Positions 43,019-52,357 of a DNA stretch of 64,000 nt are shown here, piece after piece. The stretch's first letter is position 1. Each line of letters opens with the position of its first letter. The notes beneath the pieces are model-generated. The model was not told where the DNA came from. It ran no database searches and saw only the letters and a program-made list of their open reading frames with translations. The position numbers were made by a program, and so were the translations under genes. This DNA is from WHTI01 sp963756365 (GTDB taxonomy: Bacteria; Actinomycetota; CADDZG01; WHSQ01). Location: contig CAVWNF010000003.1 in NCBI GenBank assembly GCA_963756365.1, positions 2,294,001 to 2,358,000 of the forward strand, written 5' to 3'.

Positions 43019-44309
43019 GCGCCCGCCTCGGGCGACTCGGCACGTTCGGCACGTTCGGCGATGTCCGAACGGATGTGCTTGCCGTCGAAGTGGATGTCGC
43101 CCATCGCCGCGTACGGCGCGCTCTCGTGCCACACCGAATGTTGCACCCGTTGCGCTAACGGCCAGGACACGACCCCCCGCGGTGACCACGACCCCGTCGT
43201 TCAGGGCGGTGCCCGCGTGGAAAACGTTGACCCGGGGATGTCGCGCTGCTCTGTCCAAACCCTCGATCGGCAAGCCGGTGCGATACGAGCCTGGATACCC
43301 ACCCGATGACGCAACGACGGACACGCACACCTCATCGGACCATCTGAGCTTCGTCCCGCCGAGGTCACCCGTAGCACACGCCATACAGATCTCGGCTAGG
43401 TCTGACTCGAGACGAGGGATGAGCGCCTGGGTCTCGGGATCGCCGAACCGCGCGTTGAACTCGATGACGCGCGGTCCCCTCGAAGTTAGTGCCAGACCTG
43501 CATAGATCGCACCGACGAACGGCTCCCCTCGCGCCGCCATGCTCCTTAACCATCGGTTCGATCACGTCGTGGCCGATCTTGTGGGCGAGGTCCTCCGAAC
43601 ACTCTGGCACCGGGCTGTAGGACCCCATCCCCCCCGTATTGGGACCGAGGTCGGAGTCATAGGCGCGCTTGTAATCCTGTGCTGGCTCGCACGCGACGAC
43701 ATCGCGGCCGTCGGTGAACGCGATCAGGGAGAGTTCCGGACCGTCGAGGAACTCCTCGATAAGTACCGTCGCTCCGGCATCGCCGAACGTCCTATCCACC
43801 AAACTTTCCTTCAGGGCGAGCACTGCGTGCTCGCGGTCGTCCGTCACCACGACGCCTTTCCCAGCGGCGAGCCCGTCGGCCTTGATCACGTACGGGGCAT
43901 CATGCGAGTCGATGTACGCGACCGCCGTATCGAGATCGTCGAACGACTCCGCGGCTCCAGTCGGGATCCCCGCAGCGCGCATCAGGTGCTTGGCATGCGT
44001 CTTCGAGCCCTCGATGCGGGCGGCAGCGCGCGACGGACCGAACACCGCTCGCCCTTGATCCCGCAACGCGTCCCCGACCCCAGCCACCAGGGGCCCCTCG
44101 GGGCCGATCACGACGAGGTCGGCATCGACCTCTTTCGCCCGACGAGCGACCTGATCCGGATCCTCAGGGTCCCCATCGAGAACGGTGGCGATACCGGTCA
44201 GCCCAGCATTACCGGGCATCACGAAAAGTTCCTTGACGCTGGCAGAGCGCGACAGTCCCCAACCAAGGGCGTTCTCGCGGCCCCCGCTCCCTAGAAGGAG
44301 GACCTTCAC
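43015..44309 (-). CDS. purD: Phosphoribosylamine-glycine ligase PurD, two frameshifts
   Basis: PurD is an ATP-grasp ligase that joins glycine to phosphoribosylamine. The start GTG at 44309 begins VKVLLLGSGGRENALGWGL. ATP-grasp blocks include YVIKADGLAAGKGVVV, TVLIEEFLDGPELSLIAFTDG and DLGPNTGGMGSYSP. A shift near 43545 moves to PFVGAIYAGLALTS and VIEFNARFGDPETQ. A second, near 43113, restores the conserved end YAAMGDIHFDGKHIRSDI. It stops at 43015-43017, overlapping purE. Joined length is about 431 residues, as expected. Both shifts look like one extra base, more probably sequence error than gene decay. Confidence 0.92.
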
Positions 44310-44323
44310 GTCCCGATCGCCAT

Positions 44324-45607
44324 CTAGTCGGTGTCCCTGACCCTGACGGTCTGATCGCGCTCCGGGCCGACCGAAGCCCACGACACTGGGGTGGAGACCA
44401 TGGTCTCTATCGCCTCGAGCAACCCGCGCGCCTCCTTGGGCAGGTCGTCGAGGGTGCGGGCGCCTGTGATGTCCTCGGACCATCCCGGAAACTCCTCGTA
44501 AACCGGGCGGCACTTGTTGAAGATCGTCTGGTTCGGAGGGAAGTCCTCGTATCTCTCGCCCTCGAACTCGTAAGCGACGCAGACCTTGATCGTCTCGAAC
44601 GCGGACAGAACGTCGAGCTTGGTGATAACCAACTCCGTAAGGGTGTTGAGACGCGCCGCGTACCGCGCGGCCACCGCATCGAACCATCCACACCGACGCT
44701 TACGTCCGGTTGTCGTTCCGTACTCGCCGCCGACCTCCACGAGGACCTCGGCATCGACAGGGTCCGCTTCGGACGGGAACGGACCCGAACCGACCCTGGT
44801 GCAGTAGGCCTTCGAGATCCCGATGATGCGCTGGATGTCGCGTGGCCCAACTCCGGCCCCCGCGCACGCGCCGCCCGCGATCGGATTGGACGAGGTCACG
44901 AACGGATAGGTGCCATGGTCCAGGTCGAGCATCGTGGCCTGAGCGCCCTCGAAGAGGACCTCCCCGCCCTCATCCAACTTCCCCTGGATCAGACTCGTGG
45001 TGTCGACGATGTGTGGACCGAGACGCTCTCCGTACGCGAGGTACTGCTCGACGATCTCCTTGTGATCGAGTGGAAGTCGCCCGTAGACCCTCGTCAGCAG
45101 CAGGTTCTTCTCCTTGAGGGCCACCTCGAGCTTCTTCGAGAAGATCTTGGGGTCGAGGAGGTCTTGAGAACGCAGTCCGATCCGCGCGGCCTTGTCCGCG
45201 TACGCGGGTCCGATGCCACGCTTCGTGGTGCCCAGCCGGTTCTTGCCCAGCCTTCGTTCCGTGACCATGTCCAGTTCGAGGTGGTACGGCATGATCAGAT
45301 GCGAGTTACCGGAGAGTCGGAGCCGGTCGGTCGAGATCCCTCGCTCTGACAGCGCGTCCATCTCTTCGATGAGAACGCTGGGGTTGACCACCACGCCGGG
45401 CCCGATGACCGGGGTGCAGTGCTCGTAGAGGATCCCGGTCGGCAGCAGATGCAACGCGTAACGCTCGTCACCAACCACGACCGTGTGTCCCGCGTTGTTG
45501 CCGCCTTGATAACGAACGACGACATCGACCTTCTCGCATAGACGGTCGGTGATCTTTCCCTTGCCTTCATCCCCCCACTGGATGCCGACGAGCGCTATCC
45601 CGGACAT
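44324..45607 (-). CDS. purA: Adenylosuccinate synthetase PurA
   Basis: A 427-residue GTP-dependent synthetase that makes adenylosuccinate from IMP and aspartate. The P-loop is GIQWGDEGKGKITD, with RYQGGNNAGHTVV, TTKRGIGPAYADKAAR, FEGAQATMLDLDHGTYPFVTSSNP and TTTGRKRRCGWFD. ATG at 45607 is the conserved start; longer frames would run through the dodecin gene. It is 5 nt after dodecin and 14 nt before purD, suggesting an operon of dodecin-purA-purD-purE-purK. Confidence 0.97.
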   Translation of the reverse strand: MSGIALVGIQWGDEGKGKITDRLCEKVDVVVRYQGGNNAGHTVVVGDERYALHLLPTGILYEHCTPVIGPGVVVNPSVLIEEMDALSERGISTDRLRLSGNSHLIMPYHLELDMVTERRLGKNRLGTTKRGIGPAYADKAARIGLRSQDLLDPKIFSKKLEVALKEKNLLLTRVYGRLPLDHKEIVEQYLAYGERLGPHIVDTTSLIQGKLDEGGEVLFEGAQATMLDLDHGTYPFVTSSNPIAGGACAGAGVGPRDIQRIIGISKAYCTRVGSGPFPSEADPVDAEVLVEVGGEYGTTTGRKRRCGWFDAVAARYAARLNTLTELVITKLDVLSAFETIKVCVAYEFEGERYEDFPPNQTIFNKCRPVYEEFPGWSEDITGARTLDDLPKEARGLLEAIETMVSTPVSWASVGPERDQTVRVRDTD

Positions 45608-45612
45608 GAGCT

Positions 45613-45816
45613 CTAGCGCTCGATCCGGAACTTGATCCGAACGTGGGTGAGGTATTCGCTGATCTCCCCATCGGAGACATTGCACGAGGTGTCGAGGATC
45701 TCCATGCCGGTGATGCCGCGGATCGTCTTGGATGCCTCTTTCAGAGCCTGTCCAGCAGCGTCCCTCCAGGACTCTGTAGACACACCGACGAGATCGATCG
45801 TCTTGATCACGGCCAC
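45613..45816 (-). CDS. Dodecin family protein
   Basis: A 67-residue protein with the dodecin pattern: VIKTIDLVGVSTESWRDAAGQALKEASKTIRGITGMEI, then an anti-parallel strand pair ending YLTHVRIKFRIER. Dodecins are small flavin- or CoA-binding spherical dodecamers. The tryptophan in STESW is at the flavin-stacking position. GTG at 45816 (or 45810) is the start; no ATG is available. It lies 5 nt before purA and is probably cotranscribed with it. Confidence 0.87.
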   Translation of the reverse strand: MAVIKTIDLVGVSTESWRDAAGQALKEASKTIRGITGMEILDTSCNVSDGEISEYLTHVRIKFRIER

Positions 45817-46014
45817 AGGGGCCACCGTCCTTCCACATCGAGTAGTCGGGTCCGGGGCTCCACACCCCGAGGAGATTGTATCGAGCGCTCCAGACCCTGG
45901 ACGGAGTTGAAAGAAACCTGGAAGCGAGCGAGGGGATTGCATACAGTTCAAGCACAGGTCTTCGTTAGCCCTCGTCGCTCAGGCGATGAGGCGGGGACCC
46001 CAGGAGGTGGGAAG

Positions 46015-46479
46015 TTGGACAAGCTGTCCAAGGGCGAGCAGATGGCAGGGGGTGCCTCTGTGCTCCTGCTGATCATGTCGTTCTTCAGCCTGTGGGCGAA
46101 GGTCGAGGTGAAAGGCTTCGCAACGATCCGATTCAACGCCTGGGACTCAGGGATGTCGGCGCTTCTGAAACTGGCACTGATCCTGGCCATCGTTGTTGTC
46201 GTACTCGTGGGACTCAAGGCAAGCGGGACGAGCGTGAATATGCCTGTGACCTGGGGCCGTGCTTACACGGGCCTCGGGGCGGCGATCACGCTGTTCCTGC
46301 TGCTGGCTGTCCTTGTCGGCATCGATGACGGCGGGGTCGGGTCTCTCGGCGTTGAAGTCAGCCGAGGGCTCTTCATGCTGCTCTCGCCGATCGTCGGAGC
46401 CGTGATCGCGTACGGCGGCTACATGCACATGCAGGGCGAAACGGCGGGTGGCCCGGCCACCGCACCGCCTGCTGTCTAG
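46015..46479 (+). CDS. Small multi-pass membrane protein
   Basis: A 154-residue protein with four hydrophobic helices (ASVLLLIMSFFSLWAKVEV, LALILAIVVVVLVGLKA, LGAAITLFLLLAVLVGID and GLFMLLSPIVGAVIAYGGYMHM). TTG at 46015 is fixed by a very strong ribosome binding site (AGGAGGTGG within a few bases). An N-terminal LDKLSKGEQ and a Pro/Ala-rich tail flank the helices. I recognise no domain, but it resembles short DUF-type four-helix membrane proteins of actinobacteria. A strong hairpin follows its stop, so it is transcribed alone. Confidence 0.65.
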   Translation: MDKLSKGEQMAGGASVLLLIMSFFSLWAKVEVKGFATIRFNAWDSGMSALLKLALILAIVVVVLVGLKASGTSVNMPVTWGRAYTGLGAAITLFLLLAVLVGIDDGGVGSLGVEVSRGLFMLLSPIVGAVIAYGGYMHMQGETAGGPATAPPAV

Positions 46480-46487
46480 GTTCTTCC

Positions 46488-46515
46488 AACCGCCGCCCTA
46501 GGATGGGCGGCGGTT
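46488..46515 (+). terminator. Strong hairpin after the 46015-46479 gene
   Basis: A perfect 11-bp inverted repeat, AACCGCCGCCC with GGGCGGCGGTT, with a 6-nt loop, 8 nt past the stop codon. No T-tract follows, common for high-GC genomes. Confidence 0.75.
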
Positions 46516-46580
46516 GCGCGCCCGAGGGTTTCTCGGGGGAAGATGTGGCAGGACAACAACCGCACCGCCTAGGGGGATAG

Positions 46581-47189
46581 ATGCCAACCATCGATACCGA
46601 AACGTTCCAATTCGTCGCTCTGGTACTTCTCGGGGTCATCACCCTGGTGGGCCTCATCACCCTGCTCAGTCTCAGCGGGATCAAGAAAGCGCTCAAGCAA
46701 CGACCTGTGGCTTCCCTCGAGGTCACCGCTCGGACTCCCGATGACCTTCTCTCTGCGACCGATGCTGAGCGCGCCCAGGCCGAAGCAGATCTGCGCCGCG
46801 AGGCCGAAGAGCGCGCCGCGCAGGAACGAGCCAGGCTTGCCCAGCAGCAAGAAGAGTCACGACGCGCGCAGGCAGAGGCTCAAGCTCAAGCAACTCCGGC
46901 GGCCGCCGCCGCGCCGCAGGAACAGCCGTACGAACGCGACGGCCGGTGGTGGTTCCGCCGCGGCGACGAGCTACTGGTCTACGAAGAGAGGAGCGGGCAG
47001 TGGGTTGCCGCTCCAGCCGCGGGAGAGACTCAGCCGCAAGCAGCCGTAGGAGCTGAGCCTGCGATCGCGACGGCCGTTACCGAGCAGACCGCGGACGATC
47101 CAGGTTTCTGGAAGTGCCCGGCGTGTGGGGCCGTCAACGGTTCAACTATGTCCTCGTGCCGGATGTGCTTCACGCAGCGTCCTGCTTAG
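46581..47189 (+). CDS. Membrane-anchored coiled-coil protein with C-terminal zinc ribbon
   Basis: A 202-residue protein. One N-terminal transmembrane helix (FVALVLLGVITLVGLITLLSL) is followed by an Ala/Gln/Glu/Arg-rich coiled coil (about residues 58-105). Next comes a DGRWWFRRGDELLVYEERSGQWV block resembling WW-like or bacterial membrane-linked sensor repeats. A C-terminal zinc finger of the RanBP2/zinc-ribbon type closes it: W-K-C-P-A-C-G-x-V-N then S-C-R-M-C. AGGGGG lies 5-10 nt before the ATG. It is convergent with the small membrane gene downstream. Function unknown. Confidence 0.6.
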   Translation: MPTIDTETFQFVALVLLGVITLVGLITLLSLSGIKKALKQRPVASLEVTARTPDDLLSATDAERAQAEADLRREAEERAAQERARLAQQQEESRRAQAEAQAQATPAAAAAPQEQPYERDGRWWFRRGDELLVYEERSGQWVAAPAAGETQPQAAVGAEPAIATAVTEQTADDPGFWKCPACGAVNGSTMSSCRMCFTQRPA

Positions 47190-47191
47190 GA

Positions 47192-47485
47192 CTATCCGCC
47201 CGGCGACTCCTGCGCCACCCGGTCAAGGAAACCCGCAACGACCGGGAGCTTCGGGTCGCGCCCGATCGAGGTCGCGACCATGAGCCCCAACCACACCACC
47301 CCTCCGAGGGAAAAGACCACGCGCGCTCCCGCACCCGACAGGTAGGCCACGAGGATCGAGGAGGCCGGCCAGACGAACCCGTAAACGATCGCCTGGAGGC
47401 CATGGAAACGTACCCGTGCCGTCGCCCCCTTGAGGTAGGCAACGAGCCCGGTGATCGGAAGCAGCAGGTACGCCATCCACGCCAT
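47192..47485 (-). CDS. DUF4870-like small membrane protein
   Basis: A 97-residue protein with three or four helices: MAYLLLPITGLVAYLKG, FHGLQAIVYGFVWPASSILVAYL and VVFSLGGVVWLGLMVATS. The pattern of a first helix ending in a proline-glycine turn, then VRFHGLQAI, is the hallmark of the DUF4870/YjbQ-like small membrane proteins. It is convergent with the zinc-ribbon protein. Function unknown. Confidence 0.65.
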   Translation of the reverse strand: MAWMAYLLLPITGLVAYLKGATARVRFHGLQAIVYGFVWPASSILVAYLSGAGARVVFSLGGVVWLGLMVATSIGRDPKLPVVAGFLDRVAQESPGG

Positions 47486-47522
47486 GGCGGGCAGGTTATC
47501 CCGGGCCTGTTATCCATGAAGG

Positions 47523-49504
47523 ATGGTCAACCGCCTCGCGGACGAAGCGAGTCCCTACCTTCTCCAACACAAGGACAACCCCGTCGAGTGGTATCCGTGG
47601 GGCGATGAGGCGTTCGAGGCCGCTCGAGCAACGGACAAACCCATCCTTCTCTCGGTCGGCTACGCCGCATGCCATTGGTGTCATGTCATGGAGCACGAAT
47701 CCTTCGAGGACGTCGAAACCGCCGCTCTGATGAACGAGCGCTTCATCTCGATCAAGGTAGATCGCGAGGAAAGGCCGGACATCGATGCCATCTACATGGA
47801 TGCCGTCCAGGCTTTGACCGGGCGGGGTGGGTGGCCGATGACGATGTTCCTCACCCCCGACGGGGAACCATTCTTCGGCGGTACCTACTATCCGAACGAA
47901 GAGCGCCACGGGATGCCCTCCTTCAAGAGAGTCCTAACGGCGATCTCTGACGCATGGACAGACCGCAGGGACGAACTGGCGGGACAGGGTCGAGCCCTGA
48001 CCGAACACATCCAGGAACAGACGATCTCGGCGCGCAGCGATGAGTTCGATCCGGGCGTCTTCGAGGCAGCACTCTCGTCGCTGGAGAACAGCTTCGATCG
48101 CGACTATGGGGGCTTCGGAAGCGCGCCGAAGTTCCCTCAAGCGATGGTGGTCGACTACCTACTTCGCATGGCGCAGGAAGATCACGACAACGCTGGCGCT
48201 GATGGCCCGAAAGACGCTCGATGCGATGGCAGCCGGTGGCATGTTCGATCAGCTTGCCGGTGGTTTCGCTCGATACTCGGTCGACGGGTTCTGGCTCGTT
48301 CCTCATTTCGAGAAGATGCTCTACGACAACGCTCAGCTGCTGCGCACCTACGCGCGCTCATGGCAGGAGACGCGCGTCCGAACGGCACGCCGAGGTCGCT
48401 CGGATGACTGCCGGATGGCTACTGTCCGAGATGCGCGATCCGGCCGGTGGTTTCTGGTCGTCGCTCGATGCAGACTCCGAGGGAGAAGAGGGGAAGTTCT
48501 ACGTCTTTACCCTCGACGAGGTGCGCGCTGCGACCGGGGACGACTTCGATGCCGCGGTCGCGGCGTACGGGTTCTCTGAGAGTGGGAACTTCGAGGGGAA
48601 GAACATCCCGATCCACGCGGGTGAGATCGAAGCCGTTCAGCGGGATCGGGTCCGCGACCGACTCCTTGAGTTCCGCGCCACGAGGACGCGACCGGGCACC
48701 GACGACAAGGTACTTACCGGATGGAACGGGCTAGCCGCATCGGCCCTCGCTGAAGCTGGCGCCGCCCTAGGGGAACCCGAGTGGATCGTCGCCGCAGGAG
48801 AAGCGATGGATTTCGTGCTTCAGAACCTGCGCGTCGATGGCCGGCTCATGCGCGCGTACCGCCGTGGGGTGGTCAAGCACCTGGGCTACGCAGAGGATTA
48901 CGCCTACACACTCGAGGCGTGCCTGACGCTCTTCGACACGACAGGGGATGGCAGGTGGTTCGACGAGGCCCAGTGGGCCGCAGACGAATCGCTGCGGCTG
49001 TTCTCTGCCGATGACGGGGCCTTCTTCACCACCGGACAAGACGCCGAGACCTTGATCACGAGGCCCCGGGAGTTCGTAGACAACGCGATCCCGGCCGCCA
49101 ACTCGGTGCTGGCGATGGCGCTTCAGAAGATGACCCTCCTCACCGGTGAGAAGAGTTACGAGGAGGCCGCGCTTGGTGCGGTTGCGTTCCTCGCCGATGC
49201 CGCGGGACGCTCCCCCACTGGGTTCGGCGCAGTACTCGGGGCCCTGGATCTCTGGTCCTCGAACGCGGATGAGGTCGTCCTCGTCGGACCCGATCGTGAC
49301 ACCCTTCTCGATGTGGTGAGAGCGCGCTACCGTCCCAACATGGTCCTGGTATCGGTTGCCGACGGCACCGAGATGCAGGACCGTATCCCCCTGCTCCGCG
49401 AGCGTTCCGCGACCGGCAGGGCCACCGCGTTCGTCTGTCACAGGGGTGTCTGCGATCTGCCTACCAACGACCCCGAGCGACTCGCAGAGCAGCTCCAGCC
49501 ATGA
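47523..49504 (+). CDS. DUF255 thioredoxin-like/glycosidase-like protein, two frameshifts
   Basis: A protein of the YyaL/SPATA20 type. The N-terminal thioredoxin-fold domain begins NRLADEASPYLLQHKDNPVEWYPWG and has the CHWCHVM motif, then VDREERPDID and GGWPMTMFLTPDGEPFFGGTYYP. A long alpha/alpha-barrel domain follows: AAGGMFDQLAGGFARYSVD and VPHFEKMLYDNAQLL, then VLTGWNGLAASALAEAG and PSGNSVL-like block AIPAANSVLAMALQK. Frames shift near 48205 and 48378, both of the same sense. Joined length is about 660 residues, usual for the family. Function not established; a redox and carbohydrate-related role is often suggested. Confidence 0.87.
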
Positions 49505-49932
49505 AAGGCGGGCTCAAGGTCGACCGATCGCTCGTGATCCCCGCCGACGAACTAACCATGAAGTTCTCGACCTCCGGGGGTCCGGGGGGCCAGCACGCCA
49601 ACAAGACGGCCACCCGCGTCGATCTCAGCTGGAACGTCGAACGGTCACGTGTCCTCTCGGAAGGACAGAGAGCCCGCCTGCTCACGAAACTCGCAAGTCG
49701 GATCGACACAGCAGGAGAGCTGACCATGTCGAGCGATCGCTACCGCTCACAGATGCGGAACCGCCAGGATGTCAACGAGCGACTAGCGCGCACCGTCGCA
49801 CGCGCCCTCAAGGAACCACGCTCGCGTCGGCCCACGAAACCGAGCCGCTCCGCGACCGAACGACGGATCTCGAACAAGAAGCACCACAGTGAGAAGAAGA
49901 AGCAGCGGAAGGTGCAACCCGACGATCTCTAG
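49501..49932 (+). CDS. arfB: Peptidyl-tRNA hydrolase ArfB-like ribosome rescue factor
   Basis: A 143-residue protein carrying the GGQ motif in STSGGPGGQHANKTATRVDL, the catalytic loop of class I release factors. A basic C-terminal tail (ERRISNKKHHSEKKKQRK) would enter the mRNA tunnel. It lacks codon-recognition domains, as expected for ArfB/YaeJ, which frees stalled ribosomes. The ATG at 49501 overlaps the stop of the DUF255 gene by 4 nt, so it is coupled to it. Its end overlaps the convergent gene by 4 nt. Confidence 0.9.
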   Translation: MKGGLKVDRSLVIPADELTMKFSTSGGPGGQHANKTATRVDLSWNVERSRVLSEGQRARLLTKLASRIDTAGELTMSSDRYRSQMRNRQDVNERLARTVARALKEPRSRRPTKPSRSATERRISNKKHHSEKKKQRKVQPDDL

Positions 49933-50943
49933 AGTGAGACGGGCAGCTCGGTGAACGGTTCCTTACGACCGAACTCGAGATGAGCGCCCTTCAGCGAGGA
50001 CAGCGACTGCACGTGGCGCCACCTCCCCGATCTCAACCCATATAGCTCGAGCGCGAGGTCCGCTACCTCTGTGTTCGCGCAGAAGTGGGGGACGCCGTCG
50101 GGATCGTCGTAGCGGGCCTGGATGAACCTGTCGACAGAAGCGCGCGCTGCTCCGACAACCTTCCACTTCGCATTGCGCGCGCTGAATGCCCACGACGGCA
50201 GCTCGTAGGTGCTCCGCGCCCGCAGCGCCCATCTCAGATCGCCGAACGAGATGTCCTCGCCCCCGTACGAGAGATAGATGAAGGAGACCGAGGGGATCGG
50301 CAGCGGCCCGATAGAGGAACTGGCCGCGACCGCTTCGAACACCGCGCGCTCTCCTTGTTCGAAGTTGGAGCAATGCGCCCACGTCCATGCCGGTGCCTGC
50401 CCCCGTCCCCAGCGGTGGGTTTGACATCCGTCCTCTCCGGTGAAGGTGAGCCGCTCGTCATCGACCGTGACCTCTCCTCGGAACGGCACCGAGAGGTTCG
50501 GAGAGCACAGCGTTGAGTAACGCCTCTCCGCCCGACGAGAAACGAGCGGCCGGGAGATGTCTGAAGGTTCGCTCCGCGGGCTCTATGTCTAAGGACCACG
50601 CGATCCGGTGATGTTCGTCCGTGACTTCGCCGTCGAGATGCGTCTCCGACATCCACGCATCTCCGATCCGGACGATCGCGCCGTCGTCGCGACCCGTCGC
50701 TGCCAGCCGGTCGATCGCGAACCGGTTCCGTACTCCGAGCGTGTTCTTCCCGTGGGGATCGAACCGGGTCGCCCACAGCTCGCAGTAGGGCTCGCCCGAG
50801 GTTGGTGATGTGATCGTGTACCGGATCCATATCCCGGCCCCCGTCTCCGCGTGGTTGACGGTCGCGAACCACACCTCGATCGCTCCCTTGGATGAGCGAT
50901 CCCAGCGCATCTGGTTCTCGGTTCCCTCCGTACTGAATGGCAC
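49929..50943 (-). CDS. Hypothetical lipocalin/CrtC-like beta-barrel protein, one frameshift
   Basis: A protein of about 338 residues in two frames joined near 50495. The N-terminal frame has WFATVNHAETGAGIWIRYTI, a pattern of alternating hydrophobic beta-strands. The C-terminal frame has QTHRWGRGQAPAWTWAHCSNFEQGERAVFEAVAASS, reminiscent of the H-x-W-G and W-x-W-A-H blocks of the CrtC/AttH/tocopherol-cyclase-like superfamily. That assignment is a weak resemblance only. No signal peptide is evident. It lies just downstream of the glycosyltransferase gene on the same strand. Substrate unknown. Confidence 0.5.
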
Positions 50944-50952
50944 CCAGAGACT

Positions 50953-52314
50953 CTAGCCTTGGGCTGCGGCAAGGAGCGAGTCGGCCACATGGAACCACGA
51001 CCATCTCTCGTGGGCGAGGGCCACGGCAGCCGCCTCGGCCGCCGACTTCTCCCCGGGGGACAGGCCTAGGACCCTGTCGATCGCCCGCGCTAGATCGACG
51101 ATCGGATCGCCGGGATCGAAGGTGACGAGGCCCGGCCGGCCGATCGTGGCCTCGATCGCCGCTCCTACCTCGCCGATGCCCGAGTGGCCCGGGACGATTG
51201 GAAGCACGCCCGACGCGGCCCCCTCCGCGGCAACCATGCCGAAGGCTTCCGGCAGCACCGAAGGGACGACGAGAACATCGAACGTGGGAAGGAGCTTCGA
51301 CAGCGGACCGTGTTCGAGCCGACCTGTGAACTCGAGGTCGATCTCCTGCGCTCCCGCGATGTCATCGTCGGAGGCGGCTTCGAGGAACGTCACCAAGTGA
51401 TCGAGCGGCTCACCATCCCCGGCAACCGCGATGGCGAGCGCTCGCTCCCTATCCCCCAAGGCGAGGGCACTCCATAGATCCCTCAACTCGGTCTCGAATC
51501 CGCCGTATCCGACCACTACGACCTTGAGCTCTTGAGTGCGAGTGCACGTCAGTGCCGCAAGCAGGTTGTGCACGCCCTTGGATGCGATGAGCTTTCCCAC
51601 GAAACCGATCACCAGCGGACCGGGTGGCCGCTCGATCGGCATGAACAGCTCCACATCGCAACCGGGGTTAACGACGACCGCCCGCTCACGCCAACCGGGG
51701 ATCACCCTGGAAGCCTCGGTCACCATGTACTCGCTCCCACCCACGACCCGATGCGCGCCGCCGAGCCCCCAACTGGCGTGCTCGAGGTATCGATCCTGCT
51801 TCTTGACCGCGTACTCGAGCGCGCTCCCATGGAGCTTGGCGATGAATCTCGATCCGGTCATCTCGCATGCTCGGCGAGCGATGCTCGGACCCATGACCTC
51901 GTGGCCGGTGATGATGACATCGGGTGCGAATCCCTTGATCGCCGTGACGAGCGCGTCCACGTTCCTCTGGGTGTAGTTCTCGAGTTCGAGATCGGAGAGA
52001 TCGGTGAACAGCTTGGCGGTGAATCCCGCGTACTCGTCGAAGACATAGACCGGGAGAACGGCGCCGATATCCGGAGCACACACCCGCACGCGCCCCGTCG
52101 CCGGGGGCACCCCTGTCGGCTGCATGTCCATCGAGGCGTTGTCTGAAGAGAAACTCCCCGCCTCGTCGATGAATCGGAGGCCATCGGTCGCACGCTCCTG
52201 GCACAGGACCAGGACGTCGTGGCCTTGCGATCGCCACGCTGCGGCGGTGTTCGCTGCGTACACGTTGGAGCCTGAGCCCCGCAGGAGATAGCCGTGCCAT
52301 AAGAGGACTCTCAC
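50953..52314 (-). CDS. GT4-family glycosyltransferase
   Basis: A 453-residue GT-B enzyme. The N-terminal domain begins MRVLLWHGYLLRGSGSNVYAANTAAAWRSQGHDV, typical of family 4. The C-terminal donor-binding domain has VIGFVGKLIASKGVHNLLAAL and the E-x7-E motif in PEAFGMVAAEGAASG. Substrate unknown; a nucleotide-sugar donor is expected. The nearby mca gene raises the possibility that it is MshA-like, but the sequence does not settle that and MshA orthologues are usually more distinctive. It is divergent from a small membrane protein gene. Confidence 0.85.
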   Translation of the reverse strand: MRVLLWHGYLLRGSGSNVYAANTAAAWRSQGHDVLVLCQERATDGLRFIDEAGSFSSDNASMDMQPTGVPPATGRVRVCAPDIGAVLPVYVFDEYAGFTAKLFTDLSDLELENYTQRNVDALVTAIKGFAPDVIITGHEVMGPSIARRACEMTGSRFIAKLHGSALEYAVKKQDRYLEHASWGLGGAHRVVGGSEYMVTEASRVIPGWRERAVVVNPGCDVELFMPIERPPGPLVIGFVGKLIASKGVHNLLAALTCTRTQELKVVVVGYGGFETELRDLWSALALGDRERALAIAVAGDGEPLDHLVTFLEAASDDDIAGAQEIDLEFTGRLEHGPLSKLLPTFDVLVVPSVLPEAFGMVAAEGAASGVLPIVPGHSGIGEVGAAIEATIGRPGLVTFDPGDPIVDLARAIDRVLGLSPGEKSAAEAAAVALAHERWSWFHVADSLLAAAQG

Positions 52315-52357
52315 GACGCGACACCATAAGTCAGGGTCCCCGCCTTAGACTCCCGCG

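Noticed and set aside
42530..43540. A PurD-PurE fusion
   Set aside because: The normal PurD C-terminus lies in another frame and stops at 43015, overlapping the PurE ATG.
44324..45955. A long N-terminal extension of PurA
   Set aside because: The extra sequence runs through the dodecin gene on the same strand in another frame; the conserved PurA start is the ATG at 45607.
988..50943. Programmed +1 frameshifting shared by many genes
   Set aside because: The junctions share no slippery sequence or stop codon in a fixed place, and genes such as purL and purD are not known to use it. Sequence error is simpler, though the one-sided bias was noted.
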